DNA of 64,000 nt from Bacteroidia bacterium (GTDB taxonomy: Bacteria > Bacteroidota > Bacteroidia > Chitinophagales > UBA2359). Made by a program: the position numbers and the translations under genes. Every line of letters begins with the position of its first letter. The first letter of the stretch is position 1. Location of the stretch: assembly GCA_030427245.1 (NCBI GenBank), contig JAUHXA010000008.1, positions 62,001-126,000 on the forward strand, read 5' to 3'. This document shows, piece by piece, positions 1 to 8,531 of the stretch. The notes below the pieces were generated by a model. That model searched no databases. It saw only the letters and a program-made list of their open reading frames with translations, and was not told where the DNA came from.

Positions 1-164
1 CTTTTTCCTTCAATTTTTATATTCTTATAGCAACTTGATGTTAATTTATTAGGAATTTATTGAAGGTATTGATATATGGGGAAACTTTAAAAAGTTCGTC
101 TGTTTAAGTGTTTAGTTATGTTTTAACACTCAATTAGTTAAGAGTTTCCGTTCAAGCACTAAAT

Positions 165-281
165 ACGAGAGAAACGGGCTTGTTCTTGACCGAACAAGAT
201 AAGACGGATTTGGTAAATTTCTTAAAAACCTTGACGGATGATACCTTTTTGAACAATCCAGAATATGATTCGCCTTTTTAG
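165..281 (+). pseudogene. 3' remnant of a di-haem cytochrome c peroxidase gene
   Basis: Translation of the frame ending at the TAG at 279-281 gives about 38 residues resembling the C-terminal tail of the MauG/cytochrome c peroxidase family: a GL-x-LTEQDK segment, then [11 protein letters not shown], then an NPEYDSPF ending. Nothing upstream in 1-164 continues this similarity in any frame, and neither CxxCH haem motif is present, so it is a truncated relic. Bases 282-448 hold only an AT-rich leader ahead of the copper operon, with no gene visible. Confidence 0.55.
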
Positions 282-448
282 ATTGTTTTTATCAATAAAC
301 ATGAACTTATATCAAATATACTCGTTATAATATCCCTAATTGCAAAAGAGTATATTTTTAATATCAGCAATGGGCTATTGATATTAGTCAGTTATCAGAC
401 ATAATGTAATCAGCAAGCCCAATAATTTTAACTCTAAAAAAATAATAT

Positions 449-2929
449 ATGAAAAATTTCATAATTTTTCTTATTACCTTCCTATGTGCCTATCAAGTGC
501 TATTTAGCCAAAATGAGAATACACAAAAGAATGTAGTCGAATATACGCTTACCATTGAAGAAGCAGTAGTGGACATCACAGGTAAAAAAGTGATGGGCAT
601 GACTGTCAATGGTGGCATACCTGGCCCCACGCTTACTTTTACGGAAGGGGATTATGCAGTGATTTATGTCAAAAACAATATGGATGTGGAAACATCTGTT
701 CACTGGCATGGGCTGATTCTACCGAATTTTCAAGACGGAGTCCCTTACCTAACGACTCCTCCAATACTATCTGGTACGACTTTCAAGTATGAATTTCCGA
801 TAGTACAATCGGGCACTTATTGGTACCATTCCCATACCATGCTACAAGAGCAAAGTGGAGTCTATGGTTCGATTGTCATCCACCCAAAAGAAAAGCCATT
901 TGAATACGATAAAGATTTGGTCTTGGTGCTTTCAGATTGGACAAACGAAAAGCCGATGGACGTACTGCGAACATTGAAGCGAGGGAGTGAATGGTACAAC
1001 ATCAAAAAGGGAACTGCCACACCACTTAACAAAGTAATTACACGAGGTGGATTGGGCGCACAAATCAATTTTTGGAGGCAGCGAATGGAGGGGGCAGACA
1101 TTGCCGATATCTATTATGCTGCTTTTTTGACAAATGGGCAAACCATACAAGACTATCCAGATTACAAGCCTGGTGAGCGAGTCAGAGTCCGATTCATCAA
1201 TGCCGCAGCTTCGACTTACTTTTGGATTACTTTTGGAGGTGAACCCCCTCTATTGGTTGCTTCTGATGGCTTAGATGTAGTTCCTATTCCTCGCAATAAA
1301 ACGCTGATAGGCATTGCAGAAACCTACGATTTTATTGTGACGATTCCCGACAATGGGAAATTGGAAATAAGAGGTACGGCACAAGATGGTTCTGGCAAAA
1401 CGAGTGCCTTTCTTGGCAAAGGAGAGGTTTTGGCTGCAACCGATGTCATGCGTCCTGATAAGATTGGGATGATGATGGAAATGGCAAAAATGGACATGAA
1501 AATGGGTGCGCCTGCAATGAAAGCCCATCCTGATAAGGATACTCGCTATGAAATGAAAGCGGAATATGGAATGAAGATGGACATGAATCACTCCAAAATG
1601 GACATGACCAAAAAAGACATGGAAGACATGAATCAATCCAAAATGGACATGACCAAAAAAGACATGGAAGGCATGAATCAATCCAAAATGGACATGACCA
1701 AAAAAGACATGGAAGGTATGAATCAATCCAAAATGGACATGACTAAAAAAGACATGGAAGGTATGAATCAATCCAAAATGGACATGACCAAAAAAGACAT
1801 GGAAGGTATGAATCAATCCAAAATGGACATGACCAAAAAAGACATGGAAGGTATGAATCACTCACAAATGGACATGACCAAAAAAGACATGGATATGGGA
1901 AGCATGAAAGAGATGGGAATGTATGCAGAGTTCAACTATGACTATTTGAAGTCGCCAAAGCCCACTGATTTTGAAGACAGTAAATCTGTAAAGAAAATCC
2001 TCTTAAATCTCACAGGAAATATGTGGCGATATGTGTGGAGTATGAACGGTGTACCTATATCCGAAACCGACAAAATAAAAATCAACAAGGGAGAGGTGAC
2101 CAGAATGGTACTCAACAACCTCACCATGATGCACCACCCGATGCACTTGCATGGACACTTTTTTAGGGTGTTGAATGAAAATGGAGAATATTCACCCTTG
2201 AAGCATACGGTCAATGTCGCTCCAATGCAGCAAGTTGTAATTGAATTTGATGGCACAGAATACGGTGATTGGTTTTTCCATTGTCACGTATTATACCACA
2301 TGATGAGTGGAATGGCAAGGGTATTCAGCTATGACACGCCTCGTGACGAAAGAATGAAGGGTTTTCCTGCTTCAAAAATCATCAATGAAGGCAATCACTA
2401 CTATCAGTGGGGCATGTTGGACATTGCTTCCCATACAGCCGAGCTTAACTTGGTATCCTCCAATACCAGAAACCAATGGAACTTGGGCGCAGAATATGGC
2501 TGGAACGAAAACCTCGAAGCCGAATTTAGCTATGAACGTTATATACAGGACTATTTCAGAGTTTTTGCAGGAGTAAATGTGGAAAACGAAGAGGAAGGAA
2601 GTTTGGAAGAACTTAGCACAACTGCCATTGCAGGAATTCGATTTTTCACCCCTTATATGTTTGACCTTGATATCAGAATTGATAATCAACTCCGACCGCA
2701 AATTAGTTTGGGACGAGAAATCATGATTTTTCCACGAACCATGATTTTCGGAAGCTATGAATACCAAGCTGATTTTGGATGGGTCAATGACTTCAAAGAA
2801 GACGAAACTTATCGAGACGAAAAAGTGTGGAATGTAGGATTGGAGTATATGTTGTCCAAAAATGTCTCATTGATGGGAAGTTATGACAATCGCTTTGGTG
2901 GAGGTGGTGGATTGTCAGTTAGGTTTTAA
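449..2929 (+). CDS. Multicopper oxidase (CopA-like) fused to a CopB-like outer-membrane barrel
   Basis: Probable copper-resistance oxidase acting outside the cytoplasm. After an N-terminal signal peptide (about residues 1-20) come the cupredoxin copper motifs: HWHG at 85-88, WYHSH at 125-129, HPMHLHGHFF near 563, and the type-1/trinuclear motif HCH-x3-H-x4-M near 610. A Met-rich insert with seven 15-residue repeats lies between the second and last cupredoxin domains (about residues 379-483). From about residue 650 the sequence becomes beta-strand-rich, resembles CopB/PcoB barrels (the segment around FFTPYMFDLDIRID) and ends in an aromatic residue, as outer-membrane proteins do. CopA and CopB are normally separate proteins; here one 826-residue chain seems to hold both, which could tether the oxidase to the outer membrane. 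The next two genes (DUF3347, DUF305) are also copper-linked families, so a copper operon is likely. The oxidase assignment is firm; the CopB part is judged from pattern only. Confidence 0.88.
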   Translation: MKNFIIFLITFLCAYQVLFSQNENTQKNVVEYTLTIEEAVVDITGKKVMGMTVNGGIPGPTLTFTEGDYAVIYVKNNMDVETSVHWHGLILPNFQDGVPYLTTPPILSGTTFKYEFPIVQSGTYWYHSHTMLQEQSGVYGSIVIHPKEKPFEYDKDLVLVLSDWTNEKPMDVLRTLKRGSEWYNIKKGTATPLNKVITRGGLGAQINFWRQRMEGADIADIYYAAFLTNGQTIQDYPDYKPGERVRVRFINAAASTYFWITFGGEPPLLVASDGLDVVPIPRNKTLIGIAETYDFIVTIPDNGKLEIRGTAQDGSGKTSAFLGKGEVLAATDVMRPDKIGMMMEMAKMDMKMGAPAMKAHPDKDTRYEMKAEYGMKMDMNHSKMDMTKKDMEDMNQSKMDMTKKDMEGMNQSKMDMTKKDMEGMNQSKMDMTKKDMEGMNQSKMDMTKKDMEGMNQSKMDMTKKDMEGMNHSQMDMTKKDMDMGSMKEMGMYAEFNYDYLKSPKPTDFEDSKSVKKILLNLTGNMWRYVWSMNGVPISETDKIKINKGEVTRMVLNNLTMMHHPMHLHGHFFRVLNENGEYSPLKHTVNVAPMQQVVIEFDGTEYGDWFFHCHVLYHMMSGMARVFSYDTPRDERMKGFPASKIINEGNHYYQWGMLDIASHTAELNLVSSNTRNQWNLGAEYGWNENLEAEFSYERYIQDYFRVFAGVNVENEEEGSLEELSTTAIAGIRFFTPYMFDLDIRIDNQLRPQISLGREIMIFPRTMIFGSYEYQADFGWVNDFKEDETYRDEKVWNVGLEYMLSKNVSLMGSYDNRFGGGGGLSVRF
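1583..1897 (+). repeat. Seven 45-bp in-frame repeats encoding Met-rich copper-binding units
   Basis: Seven head-to-tail 45-bp units encode variants of MNQSKMDMTKKDMEG. The five central units are identical in protein; the first and last have His at position 3 (MNHS). Each unit carries four Met, giving a flexible methionine-rich segment of the kind that binds Cu(I) in CopA/PcoA-type oxidases. The near-identical DNA suggests recent expansion and possible copy-number variation without frameshift. Confidence 0.95.
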
Positions 2930-2969
2930 ATAAAACCCAATATTTTTTTAATTTTTTAAATAGAATCAC

Positions 2970-3518
2970 ATGAGAAATGTAAAATTCATTCAGGGAATCA
3001 CCCTATTTTTTTTGGTAGCCCTAATCGTTGTGTCTTGCAGTGAGAACAAACAAACTGCAAAAATAAACACACCCGAAGAGGTAAAAGAAATGAAAAAAGA
3101 GACGGCAGATATTGCAGATGCCTCATTTATAGATGGAATGACGGGTAAAGTATTTCACAATTACCTGCAAATAAAAGATGCTTTGGTCAATTCAGATGCG
3201 GACGGTGTGCAAACAGCAGCAGGAAATTTGGCTGAAAGTTTTACTGAAGAACGAGCAGCTATGAAAAACCTTGCTGTTCAACTATCGAAAACGGAAGACT
3301 TGGAAAAACAACGAGAACTATTTTTCCAATTTACAAAAGAAGTAGAATCACTCTTCAAAGGCTCAATATCGGGCGGTACTATCTACAAGCAATATTGCCC
3401 GATGGCATTTGACAACACTGGTGCTTCTTGGTTCTCTGACATATCCGAAATTAGAAACCCCTATTTTGGTGATAAAATGCTGAAATGTGGAAAAGTAGAA
3501 GAAACGATTCAGAAGTAA
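2970..3518 (+). CDS. DUF3347 copper-linked lipoprotein
   Basis: A 182-residue predicted lipoprotein: a hydrophobic leader (residues about 6-22) ends in a VVSCS lipobox with Cys23, followed by a Lys/Glu-rich linker. The body matches the DUF3347 pattern found in Bacteroidota periplasmic proteins and at the C-terminus of some CusB-type efflux adaptors. Its signature is a CPM motif followed by a Trp, then NPYFG, KML and a CG near the C-terminus. The Cys/Met residues could bind copper, which is inference. It lies 40 bp after the multicopper oxidase in the same direction and so is probably co-transcribed. The start is the only ATG ahead of the signal peptide. Confidence 0.8.
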   Translation: MRNVKFIQGITLFFLVALIVVSCSENKQTAKINTPEEVKEMKKETADIADASFIDGMTGKVFHNYLQIKDALVNSDADGVQTAAGNLAESFTEERAAMKNLAVQLSKTEDLEKQRELFFQFTKEVESLFKGSISGGTIYKQYCPMAFDNTGASWFSDISEIRNPYFGDKMLKCGKVEETIQK

Positions 3519-3567
3519 ACAATCATCACATAATATTTTTTCATAACTAAAAAAACAATCAAAAATC

Positions 3568-4053
3568 ATGGAGAACAATAAAAACATGGACAAGGATAAG
3601 AACAAAAACTATAAGAAATTTGGCATAATGATGTTCACCTCATTTGTCATCATGTATGCAGTCATGTTCCTAAATGCAGACCAACTTGACCACATTATGT
3701 TGAGCAACACCCGTACCTATATGACCATTCTGATGATTGCACCAATGGCAGTTTCTATGCTGCTATTCATGCAGTCAATGTATCAAAACAAAAAGCTGAA
3801 TGCCATTATTTTGGTCAGCGCCGTAGTCATATTTTTTGATACTTTTGCGATGCTTCGCAACCAAACCTTCATCAAAGATGTGCAGTACATGAAAGCAATG
3901 ATTCCACACCATTCTTCGGCGATTATGGTCAGTCAGAAAGCTACTTTTGAAGACCCTGAACTCAAGAAATTGGCAGAAGAAATCATTGAAGCTCAAAAGC
4001 GAGAAATTGCTCAGATGAAGAAAATTATTTACCGATTGGAGAACAAAGATTAG
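3568..4053 (+). CDS. DUF305 family membrane protein
   Basis: A 161-residue protein with a charged N-terminus and three predicted transmembrane helices (about residues 17-36, 48-66 and 75-93). These are followed by a soluble DUF305 helix bundle with the family motif M-x-HH (MIPHHSSAIMVS) and a long Glu/Lys-rich helix ending EIAQMKKII. DUF305 proteins have a ferritin-like fold and often sit beside copper or heavy-metal resistance genes; their biochemical role is not settled. It follows the DUF3347 gene by 49 bp in the same direction. A metal-handling role at the membrane is inferred from this context. Confidence 0.8.
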   Translation: MENNKNMDKDKNKNYKKFGIMMFTSFVIMYAVMFLNADQLDHIMLSNTRTYMTILMIAPMAVSMLLFMQSMYQNKKLNAIILVSAVVIFFDTFAMLRNQTFIKDVQYMKAMIPHHSSAIMVSQKATFEDPELKKLAEEIIEAQKREIAQMKKIIYRLENKD

Positions 4054-4093
4054 AACTCTTTGGATTATTTTAAAGAAATAACTTTATATTTTG

Positions 4094-4125
4094 CCCCCTT
4101 ATTTTCTAAAAAGAGAAGTAGGGGG
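4094..4125 (+). terminator. Imperfect hairpin after the copper operon
   Basis: CCCCCTT near 4094 pairs with a G-run at 4121-4125 across an AT-rich imperfect stem. It lies about 40 bp past the DUF305 stop and before the next gene. There is no clear T-run, so function as a terminator is uncertain. Confidence 0.35.
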
Positions 4126-4162
4126 GAGTTAGTTTCTTTCACTACTTATAAAATATAGTTTA

Positions 4163-5584
4163 ATGAAATTTAATTACTTTTTACTGATTTTCTTACTCTT
4201 AGTAAATGTTTTCAGTCTTCAAGCCCAAGACACTCCTTTCTCCAAGTTTTTTGGTGAAAATAATTTGCAAGAAAAAGGCATTGCTTCCCTTCAATTGGAG
4301 GACGGTTCTATCCTGATGCTCGGCAATGTCGCTTCAACGGAGACCGAAAACGGCAATATTTCGTTGTCCAAACTTTCGCCCGCAGGAGATTTACGCTGGA
4401 CAAAAACATACGGCACAGATGAGAATGATTCTGCCAACAATATGACTTGGATGGAAGACGGAAACATCGCTATTGTAGCAGAAAGCCATACTACCAACGG
4501 TTCAGATGCCAATGGTTTGGTATTGAAAGTAGATACAGAAGGCAATGTAATTTGGGCAACTTCGTATGGGTTGGCAAATCGAACAGAATCTTTTTACAGT
4601 ATTGACCAAACAACGGAGAATGGGTTAATCATTGCAGGGTTTGTAACGGGAAGTGGGTTTGGAAATGATCATTATGCGGTGCGGTTGGATGGCAATGGAA
4701 ATGTGATTTGGGCGAAAGCCTATGGCGGAGAGACCAATGAAGTCGGTGTAGCTATTCGACAAACGGCAGATGGGTCATATATTTTGGTCGGTGATAAGCA
4801 AAATGGGGTCAATGGGCCTTATGGTATTGAAGTGCTGCGATTGGATGTGGATGGAAAAAAAGTTTGGGAATTGGATGTCAATGGATTTGAGAATGGAGGT
4901 TGCAAAAACATGATTTTGGACTCGAATGGCGATGTAGTAATTGTAGGAGAAGCGTTTCCCACCAAAAACGAGGCGTTTGATGTTTTGCTGGCGAAGGTAA
5001 GCTCGGAAGGGGAGATTATCTGGCAAAAATTTATTGATGGTACTCCAAATGGAGATGCGGGTTTTGACCTAATGGAATTAGAAATGGGTGGCTATATGGT
5101 GGTGGGTTATGGCTTCAATCCAAGCAGTGAACAGACCGATGTTTTGGTGAGTCAGGTAGATGTGAATGGCGAAGAAATCGAAACTCGCTATTTGGGAGGG
5201 GATGCTTTTGACATCGCTTACGATATCATTCCTACATTGGATGGCGGTTTTTTGATTACAGGCTTTGGCTTTGTAGGTGAGGACAGTCAGTATTTTTTGG
5301 CGTATGATTTTCCGACTGTGGTAGGAATTGAAGAGAGCGAGCTATTTTTGAAATCCACAATAGGAGTCTTTCCGAACCCAATTGCAGCAGGTCAATTGTT
5401 GCAGACTTCTTACTCCGATGGCGGAACAGTAGAATTTTTTGATTTACACGGGCGTTTGTTAGATGCTTTCGTTTATACGTCTTTGAAGGAAATTGAAGTA
5501 CCTTATTCTTTAATTGAAGGGATTTATATTTTGAAGTTGACAACAAAAGAGGGTATTTTTGGGCAAAAGGTGACTGTTTTTTGA
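4163..5584 (+). CDS. Secreted beta-propeller-like protein with T9SS sorting domain
   Basis: A 473-residue exported protein. A signal peptide (residues about 1-21, ending LQAQ) is followed by repeats of about 50 residues of the form G-x-V/I-x-W-x-K-x-Y-G...GG-x-I/L-x-G-x. This is the bacterial SBBP/delta-60-like pattern that folds as a beta-propeller. The last 80 residues form a type A T9SS C-terminal sorting domain (GVFPNP near 407, then a strand-rich tail ending GIYILKLTTKEGIFGQKVTVF-like). It is therefore expected to be exported by the type IX system and released or surface-anchored. No catalytic motif was seen. It stands alone after the copper operon and is not obviously part of the downstream catabolic operon, which starts 73 bp later. 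Confidence 0.8.
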   Translation: MKFNYFLLIFLLLVNVFSLQAQDTPFSKFFGENNLQEKGIASLQLEDGSILMLGNVASTETENGNISLSKLSPAGDLRWTKTYGTDENDSANNMTWMEDGNIAIVAESHTTNGSDANGLVLKVDTEGNVIWATSYGLANRTESFYSIDQTTENGLIIAGFVTGSGFGNDHYAVRLDGNGNVIWAKAYGGETNEVGVAIRQTADGSYILVGDKQNGVNGPYGIEVLRLDVDGKKVWELDVNGFENGGCKNMILDSNGDVVIVGEAFPTKNEAFDVLLAKVSSEGEIIWQKFIDGTPNGDAGFDLMELEMGGYMVVGYGFNPSSEQTDVLVSQVDVNGEEIETRYLGGDAFDIAYDIIPTLDGGFLITGFGFVGEDSQYFLAYDFPTVVGIEESELFLKSTIGVFPNPIAAGQLLQTSYSDGGTVEFFDLHGRLLDAFVYTSLKEIEVPYSLIEGIYILKLTTKEGIFGQKVTVF

Positions 5585-5657
5585 AGAGGACGAAAAATCT
5601 ATTGATTTAAGCGATCTACAAATTCAGGCCTTGTTCTAAAAATAAATCAACTTTCAA

Positions 5658-6443
5658 ATGTCAAAAAACAACATAGAAGCTGCTGCAAAAAGATTGTGGG
5701 ATGCTTCAAATCAAGGAGTTACCTGCAAACCTATTCGAGATTTAATCGGTGAAACGGATGTCGAAACTGCCTACCAAGTACAGGAAATCAATACGACTCG
5801 ACGGATAGCAGAAGGCGCAAGGGTCATAGGAAGCAAAATTGGTTTGACAACGCCTGTGGTTCAACAGCGTTTTGGGATTGCACAACCCGATTTTGGAATG
5901 CTTTGGAATGACAGAGAAGTGTGGAATAATGGTGAAATCTCGGTCAAAGAAATCATGCAGCCCAAAGCGGAAGCCGAAATTGCTTTTGTATTAGGTAAGG
6001 ATTTGAACTCTACTACGCTTACTTCCATAGATATTATTTCTGCTATCGAATATGCACTGGCTTCAATTGAGATTGTGGGCAGCCGCATTGAAGGTTGGGA
6101 TATTCGCATTACGGATACGATTGCAGACAATGCTTCAGCGAGTCATTTTGTAGTGGGGCATAGACCTGTTAAGTTGAAGAATTTGGATTTGATCAATTGC
6201 GGAATGGTGATGTATAAGAATGGTGAAAAGGTTTCGGAAGGAAAAGGTGGGGAATGTTTGGGCTCACCTATCAATGCGATGCTTTGGTTGGCAAACACAA
6301 TGGCAGGATTGGGAAAACCGATGCGGGCTGGTGATGTGATTTTGACAGGAGCTTTGGGACCGATGATTGATGTAACTGCGGGGGATTCTTTTAAAGCAGA
6401 GATTGAAGGATTGGGCGAGGTTTTGGTGAATTTCACAAATTGA
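5658..6443 (+). CDS. mhpD: 2-keto-4-pentenoate hydratase (2-hydroxypentadienoate hydratase)
   Basis: A 261-residue member of the MhpD/DmpE/XylJ hydratase family, close to the usual 260. It adds water to 2-hydroxypenta-2,4-dienoate to give 4-hydroxy-2-oxovalerate, using a divalent metal. Family landmarks are GSKIGLT near residue 57, the QPKAEAEIAFVLGKDL block near 100 with the metal-binding Glu residues, and the RAGDVILTGALGP block near 227. It opens a lower meta-cleavage pathway run with the acylating acetaldehyde dehydrogenase and the aldolase downstream. Its stop overlaps the region just before the next gene, so translational coupling is likely. The ring-cleavage dioxygenase and hydrolase of the pathway are not in the window. 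Confidence 0.9.
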   Translation: MSKNNIEAAAKRLWDASNQGVTCKPIRDLIGETDVETAYQVQEINTTRRIAEGARVIGSKIGLTTPVVQQRFGIAQPDFGMLWNDREVWNNGEISVKEIMQPKAEAEIAFVLGKDLNSTTLTSIDIISAIEYALASIEIVGSRIEGWDIRITDTIADNASASHFVVGHRPVKLKNLDLINCGMVMYKNGEKVSEGKGGECLGSPINAMLWLANTMAGLGKPMRAGDVILTGALGPMIDVTAGDSFKAEIEGLGEVLVNFTN

Positions 6444-6448
6444 AAAGT

Positions 6449-7051
6449 ATGACCAAAAGATTAGCTATCATTGAAGGCAAGTTGAAACGTTTGAAGCAAT
6501 TAGATCCTCACTACAAGATTTTTGGTTCTAAGCGGCATCACTATGAATTAAATGCACCATTGCCTTTAGAGAAGGTGGAGGCATTTGAAGCAAAATATAA
6601 AGTGAAACTTCCAGAAGCGTATGTTCAATTTCTAACTCAGATGGGCAACGGTGGCGCAGGGCCTTACTATGGACTTGAATCATTTGAAAAGGCCTTATTT
6701 AACGATCTGAGTTTTAAAAGTGCAGAAATTAATCCTTCAAAGCCATTTCGGTTTATCGAACAATGGAACATGAATGTTTATCACGAGGACAAGGAAGTAG
6801 AAGACAAATTAGAGGATGAATATTTTGATGACAAACAGCTCGACGGAGCGATTCAGTTGAGTAACTTTGGATGTGGGATTAGTTTACTTCTGGTCGTCAA
6901 TGGGGATGAATATGGGCATGTTTGGATGGATCATAGATGCAATGATGGAGGCATTTGTCCTGCTTATCAATATACTAAGACCAATCGAGTTGATTTTTTA
7001 GATTGGTATGAAGCTTGGTTGGAAGATGCGATAGATGAAATCAACAATTAA
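6449..7051 (+). CDS. SMI1/KNR4 (SUKH) domain protein
   Basis: A 200-residue soluble protein whose N-terminal half matches the SMI1/KNR4 fold: the LPEAYVQFLTQMGNGGAG segment is the typical LPxxY-x-x-FL...GNGG motif, followed by acidic patches and a late Trp-rich strand (HVWMDHRCNDGG). SUKH proteins often serve as immunity proteins against polymorphic toxins, but many stand-alone members have no known role. ATG 6449 is preferred over the in-frame TTG at 6440, which would overlap the hydratase stop. The position inside a catabolic operon, directly between hydratase and dehydrogenase, is unusual, and no toxin gene is adjacent. Confidence 0.75.
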   Translation: MTKRLAIIEGKLKRLKQLDPHYKIFGSKRHHYELNAPLPLEKVEAFEAKYKVKLPEAYVQFLTQMGNGGAGPYYGLESFEKALFNDLSFKSAEINPSKPFRFIEQWNMNVYHEDKEVEDKLEDEYFDDKQLDGAIQLSNFGCGISLLLVVNGDEYGHVWMDHRCNDGGICPAYQYTKTNRVDFLDWYEAWLEDAIDEINN

Positions 7052-7066
7052 CAAATCAAAGATACT

Positions 7067-8002
7067 ATGCAAAAAATAAAAGTGGCAATCATTGGTTCAG
7101 GTAATATCGGTACAGATTTGATGATAAAAATCCTTCGTATGTCCGATATTTTGGAAATGGCTGCAATGGTTGGTATAGACCCCGAGTCAGATGGTTTGGC
7201 GCGGGCAAAAAGAATGGGAGTTGCGACTACTCACAAAGGCATTACAGGTTTGATAGATATGCCTGAATGGGAGGACATCAAAATCATTTTCGATGCCACT
7301 TCTGTAAAAGCCCATCACTACAATTGGAAATATGTGCAGCAATATCCCGACAAACGCATCATTGACCTGACTCCTGCTGCAATTGGTCCTTATCTCGTTC
7401 CTCCTGTGAATTTTGATTCCAATATGGATGTCAAAAACGTAAATATGGTGACTTGTGGTGGTCAGGCTACGATTCCGATGGTGGCTGCTGTGAATCGAAT
7501 CGCAAAGGTGCATTATGGAGAGATTGTGGCTTCGATTGCGAGTAAGTCGGCAGGGCCTGGTACTCGTGCTAATATTGATGAATTCACCGAAACGACTGCT
7601 AATGCGATTGAAAAAGTGGGGGGAGCGGACAAAGGCAAGGCGATCATCGTCCTCAACCCTGCTGACCCTCCTTTGGTGATGCGCGATACGGTGTTTACGC
7701 TAAGTGAGCAAGCGGATCGGGAGGTGGTTAGAGAGAGTATACACCAGATGGTGGCAGAAGTCCAAAAATATGTGCCAGGTTATTCGCTTCATCAAGAAGT
7801 ACAGTTTGAAGATATTCCTGAGGATAGCCCCGTTTTTATTGAAGGTTTGGGATATCGGCATGGCTTGAAAACTACGGTTTTATTAAAGGTTCGTGGAGCA
7901 GGTCATTATTTGCCTGAATATGCTGGGAATTTGGATATCATGACGAGTGCTGCGTTGGCTACGGGAGAAAAGCTTTGTCAGCTTCAAAAGCACTTGGCTT
8001 AG
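7067..8002 (+). CDS. mhpF: Acetaldehyde dehydrogenase (acylating)
   Basis: A 311-residue MhpF/DmpF/BphJ family enzyme. It converts acetaldehyde, CoA and NAD+ to acetyl-CoA, and in known systems it channels acetaldehyde from its partner aldolase. The N-terminal Rossmann motif GSGNIGTD (near residues 10-17) binds NAD; the probable catalytic cysteine is Cys130 in MVTCGGQAT. The C-terminal half carries the [22 protein letters not shown] block typical of the family. It lies 16 bp after the SUKH gene. The partner aldolase, normally adjacent, is displaced about 1 kb downstream by repeat arrays and a broken gene. Confidence 0.92.
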   Translation: MQKIKVAIIGSGNIGTDLMIKILRMSDILEMAAMVGIDPESDGLARAKRMGVATTHKGITGLIDMPEWEDIKIIFDATSVKAHHYNWKYVQQYPDKRIIDLTPAAIGPYLVPPVNFDSNMDVKNVNMVTCGGQATIPMVAAVNRIAKVHYGEIVASIASKSAGPGTRANIDEFTETTANAIEKVGGADKGKAIIVLNPADPPLVMRDTVFTLSEQADREVVRESIHQMVAEVQKYVPGYSLHQEVQFEDIPEDSPVFIEGLGYRHGLKTTVLLKVRGAGHYLPEYAGNLDIMTSAALATGEKLCQLQKHLA

Positions 8003-8150
8003 GAACTTCAAACTCAATGTTCAAATACAGCTTCAACACTTGATTTGGAAACTCAAATTCAATGTTCAAATACAGCTTCAACACTTGATTTTGGAAACTC
8101 AAATTCAATGTTCAAAATCAACTTCAAAAGTTGATTTAGGAACGTCAAAT
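8003..8150 (+). repeat. Left tandem array, about three 45-46-bp units
   Basis: Three consecutive units of about 45-46 bp begin at the mhpF stop. Each contains CAATGTTCAAA (8015, 8060 and 8106) and, in the first two, a shared CAGCTTCAACACTTGATTT segment. The unit length and the TTCAAA/CTCAAA texture resemble the reverse complement of the larger array at 8532-9035. The two arrays thus flank the intervening gene in inverted orientation. Confidence 0.85.
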
Positions 8151-8155
8151 GCAAA

Positions 8156-8521
8156 ATGATTATGAGCAAACCTATTTATGATTTAGAAGATAGATTGGTG
8201 AAATTTGCTGGGGATGTGATTTTATTTGCGAATGAACTACCAAAAGATAAAGCAGGAGTGCATTTGTCGGGACAGGTGATTCGGTCTTCAACGAGTGCTG
8301 CTTTGAACTATGGAGAGGCGTAAGGGGCGGAATCAATAAGAGATAAAATTCATAAATTGGGGATTGTATTGAAGGAGTTGAAAGAGACACGAGTTGCTTT
8401 GAAAATATTGAATTATGTCAAATATGGAATTCCTACACAAATAATCTATCTTTTGAACGAATGTAATGAATTGGTTGCGATTGTAGCATCAATGATAAAG
8501 AACAAAAAAAAGCAACTTTGA
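8156..8521 (+). pseudogene. Four-helix-bundle (23S rRNA intervening-sequence type) protein gene with nonsense codon
   Basis: The frame from ATG 8156 to TGA 8519-8521 encodes a 121-codon protein of the four-helix-bundle family first described from 23S rRNA intervening sequences. Landmarks are the opening YDLEDRLVKFA, the motif VIRSSTSAALNYGEA, and the C-terminal helix with LKETRVALKIL. Codon 56 is TAA (8321-8323), exactly where the family usually has Gln in NYGEAQ; one C-to-T change would explain it. The rest of the frame is intact, so inactivation is recent or it is a sequencing error. The gene sits between two arrays of about 46-bp repeats inside the catabolic operon. Confidence 0.85.
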
Positions 8522-8531
8522 CCTTACAATT

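Noticed and set aside
1271-1861. Minus-strand His/Phe-rich open frame
   Set aside because: It is the antisense shadow of the Met-rich repeats in the multicopper oxidase.
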